Below, piece after piece: positions 62,983 through 64,000 of a DNA stretch of 64,000 nucleotides. Below the pieces are notes generated by a model that saw nothing but the letters and a program-made list of their open reading frames with translations, was not told where the DNA came from and searched no databases. Made by a program: the position numbers and the translations under genes. Positions within the stretch are counted from its first letter, which is position 1, and the number at the start of each line of letters is the position of its first letter. Source of the DNA: Desulfotalea sp. (GTDB lineage Bacteria > Desulfobacterota > Desulfobulbia > Desulfobulbales > Desulfocapsaceae); NCBI GenBank assembly GCA_002733995.1, contig NVXR01000012.1, positions 31,083-95,082 of the forward strand, written 5' to 3'.

Positions 62983-63423
62983 TTGGAGCTGGATGAAATT
63001 AATTTAGCTATCATCAATCACCTACGTGATGGCCGTATGCCCTATAAAAAAATTGCTGACTCACTTGGTCTCTCCGAAGGGACAATTAGAGCCAGGGTAA
63101 AGCGGTTACGGGAGGAGGGTATTCTTGATATTACCGCTCTCATCGACCCTGATGCCATGCCTGACCAGTCGATTGTGATGGTCGGTGTCAACTTGAAAGA
63201 TATGGACCTTGTCAAAAAAGGTGAGGAATTTAGCAAGCTTCGCGGCGTTATCTCCGTGTGCGTTGTTACGGGGCGCTTTGACCTGATTCTCACAGTTCTC
63301 CTTACAAAAGATTTTAATATCGCGCTTGTATCATTCCTCGCATTCATTCCCGTTTTCTTGCTTGTCGTTGCAATTCAAAAACATCTGTCACGCGGCCTGA
63401 CTATGGGCGCGGTAAAAGGGTAA
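62983..63423 (+). CDS. AsnC/Lrp-type regulator running into an ABC sugar permease C-terminus
   Basis: A 146-codon frame with a TTG start (AAGGAG six bases upstream). Residues 1-55 form the Lrp/AsnC helix-turn-helix (INLAIINHLRDGRMPYKKIADSLGLS), and 60-113 form the start of the ligand-binding RAM domain (VGVNLKDMDLV, VTGRFDLILTVLLTKDFNI). From about residue 114 the sequence changes to FLAFIPVFLLVVAIQKHLSRG followed by LTMGAVKG, the classic end of a MalG/UgpE-type ABC permease. The RAM domain is therefore cut short. The junction is near base 63322. It could be a genuine deletion fusion, the edge of acquired DNA, or an assembly chimera. The truncated regulator is unlikely to be normal. Confidence 0.8.
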   Translation: MELDEINLAIINHLRDGRMPYKKIADSLGLSEGTIRARVKRLREEGILDITALIDPDAMPDQSIVMVGVNLKDMDLVKKGEEFSKLRGVISVCVVTGRFDLILTVLLTKDFNIALVSFLAFIPVFLLVVAIQKHLSRGLTMGAVKG

Positions 63424-63427
63424 CTTC

Positions 63428-64000
63428 ATGGCCAATATACAACTTTCAAAAATACAAAAAAAATGGGGTGCGGTATGGGGCGTCAGAGACGTCAACATCG
63501 ATATTATCGATGAAGAGTTTTTGGTTTTACTCGGGCCCTCTGGCTGTGGCAAAACCACAACCATGCGTATGATTGCTGGGCTGGAAACACCCACTGACGG
63601 CGAAATCCGGATGGATGGCGAGTTGATGAATGACATCGACGCACGGGACCGGGACGTTGCCATGGTATTTCAGGGCTACGCCCTCTACCCCAACATGACA
63701 GTGTATGAAAATATCCGCTTTCCGTTGCGTATGAGAAACGTTCCCAAAGCAGATCAGGATAAGCTCGTGCGCCGCGCGGCTGATATGGTCGAGATGGGCG
63801 AATACCTAGATCGTAAGCCAGGCGCACTTTCTGGCGGGCAGCGCCAGCGGGCGGCCCTGGCCCGCGCTGTCGTTCGCCAGCCGCAAGTTTTCCTGATGGA
63901 CGAGCCACTTTCCAATCTGGATGCAAAATTGCGCCAAACCATGCGCATTCAAATCAAGCATTTGCAACGACAACTCAAAATTACAACGGTCTATGTGACC
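63428..64000 (+). CDS. Sugar ABC transporter ATP-binding protein (MalK/UgpC-like), partial
   Basis: The first 191 residues of an ATPase, cut by the window end. Walker A LLGPSGCGKTTTMRMIAGLE (residues about 34-53), Q-loop VFQGYALYPNMTVYENI, signature LSGGQRQRAALARAVVR and Walker B VFLMDEPLSNLDAKLR are intact. It would energise uptake of a sugar or glycerol-phosphate type substrate. It begins four bases after the stop of the permease-like tail, the usual operon spacing for permease and ATPase. Base composition is clearly GC-richer than the rest of the window, and the sequence resembles alphaproteobacterial members; this points to a foreign origin or to joining of another genome. Confidence 0.93.
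   Translation, partial: MANIQLSKIQKKWGAVWGVRDVNIDIIDEEFLVLLGPSGCGKTTTMRMIAGLETPTDGEIRMDGELMNDIDARDRDVAMVFQGYALYPNMTVYENIRFPLRMRNVPKADQDKLVRRAADMVEMGEYLDRKPGALSGGQRQRAALARAVVRQPQVFLMDEPLSNLDAKLRQTMRIQIKHLQRQLKITTVYVT

Noticed and set aside
1..64000. CRISPR arrays, intact insertion sequences, prophage or restriction systems
   Set aside because: No spaced direct repeats, transposase, integrase, capsid or methylase genes were recognised on either strand.

Overview
The window looks like a Gram-negative, anaerobic Desulfobacterota chromosome, probably of the Desulfobulbales (Desulfocapsa/Desulfotalea/Desulforhopalus type). This is inference from gene content: an exosortase/PEP-CTERM polysaccharide locus, a selenocysteine tRNA, a type IV pilus pilMNOP operon, a SulP anion transporter next to a TauE/SafE exporter, a moderately AT-rich base composition and frequent TTG/GTG starts. 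No marker gene settles the species. No CRISPR array, rRNA, intact insertion sequence or prophage was seen.

Layout. 1-3.4 kb: a secreted LamG-like protein, a PEP-CTERM protein, and about 1.3 kb of decayed sequence. 3.4-13.9 kb: an exosortase-associated exopolysaccharide locus with initiating sugar transferase, outer-membrane barrel, export protein, TPR lipoprotein, tyrosine autokinase, secretion-type ATPase and chain-length protein; the exosortase itself is not in the window. 14.3-22.7 kb: housekeeping genes (acyltransferase, zinc-finger protein, selC tRNA-Sec, SDR enzyme, glyQ, CoA-binding protein, uvrA, secB). 22.8-30.4 kb: a minus-strand pilus operon pilM-N-O-P, then an AMIN/STN/TPR protein, an MshL-type secretin and a lipoprotein. 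31-37.2 kb: lepB, sfsA, and a glycolytic cluster gap-rimI-pgk-tpiA-secG ending in tRNA-Leu(GAG). 37.6-45.5 kb: a PAS-GGDEF protein, a YgjP-type metalloprotease, and a minus-strand acyl-CoA ligase/thiolase pair downstream of a PAS-sigma54 activator, with a visible -24/-12 promoter and repeated dyad sites between them. 46.2-57.4 kb: TauE, SulP, NlpC/P60 lipoprotein, an aminotransferase, and a tripartite RND efflux operon preceded by a 53-codon small ORF. 57.6-62.4 kb: J-domain protein, RCK potassium channel, CDP-alcohol phosphatidyltransferase, and a bactofilin-AAA ATPase fusion. 62.9-64 kb: an AsnC/Lrp regulator whose reading frame runs into the C-terminus of a sugar ABC permease, followed by a GC-richer MalK/UgpC-type ATPase cut by the window end.

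The points that most deserve a second look are the bactofilin-ATPase fusion, the AsnC/permease junction (real fusion, transfer boundary or assembly chimera), the split secretin architecture of the pilus operon, the sigma54 control region at 43.15-43.36 kb, and the PEP-CTERM protein with an extended tail beside a decayed region. I did not find a clear, wholly undescribed multi-gene system.
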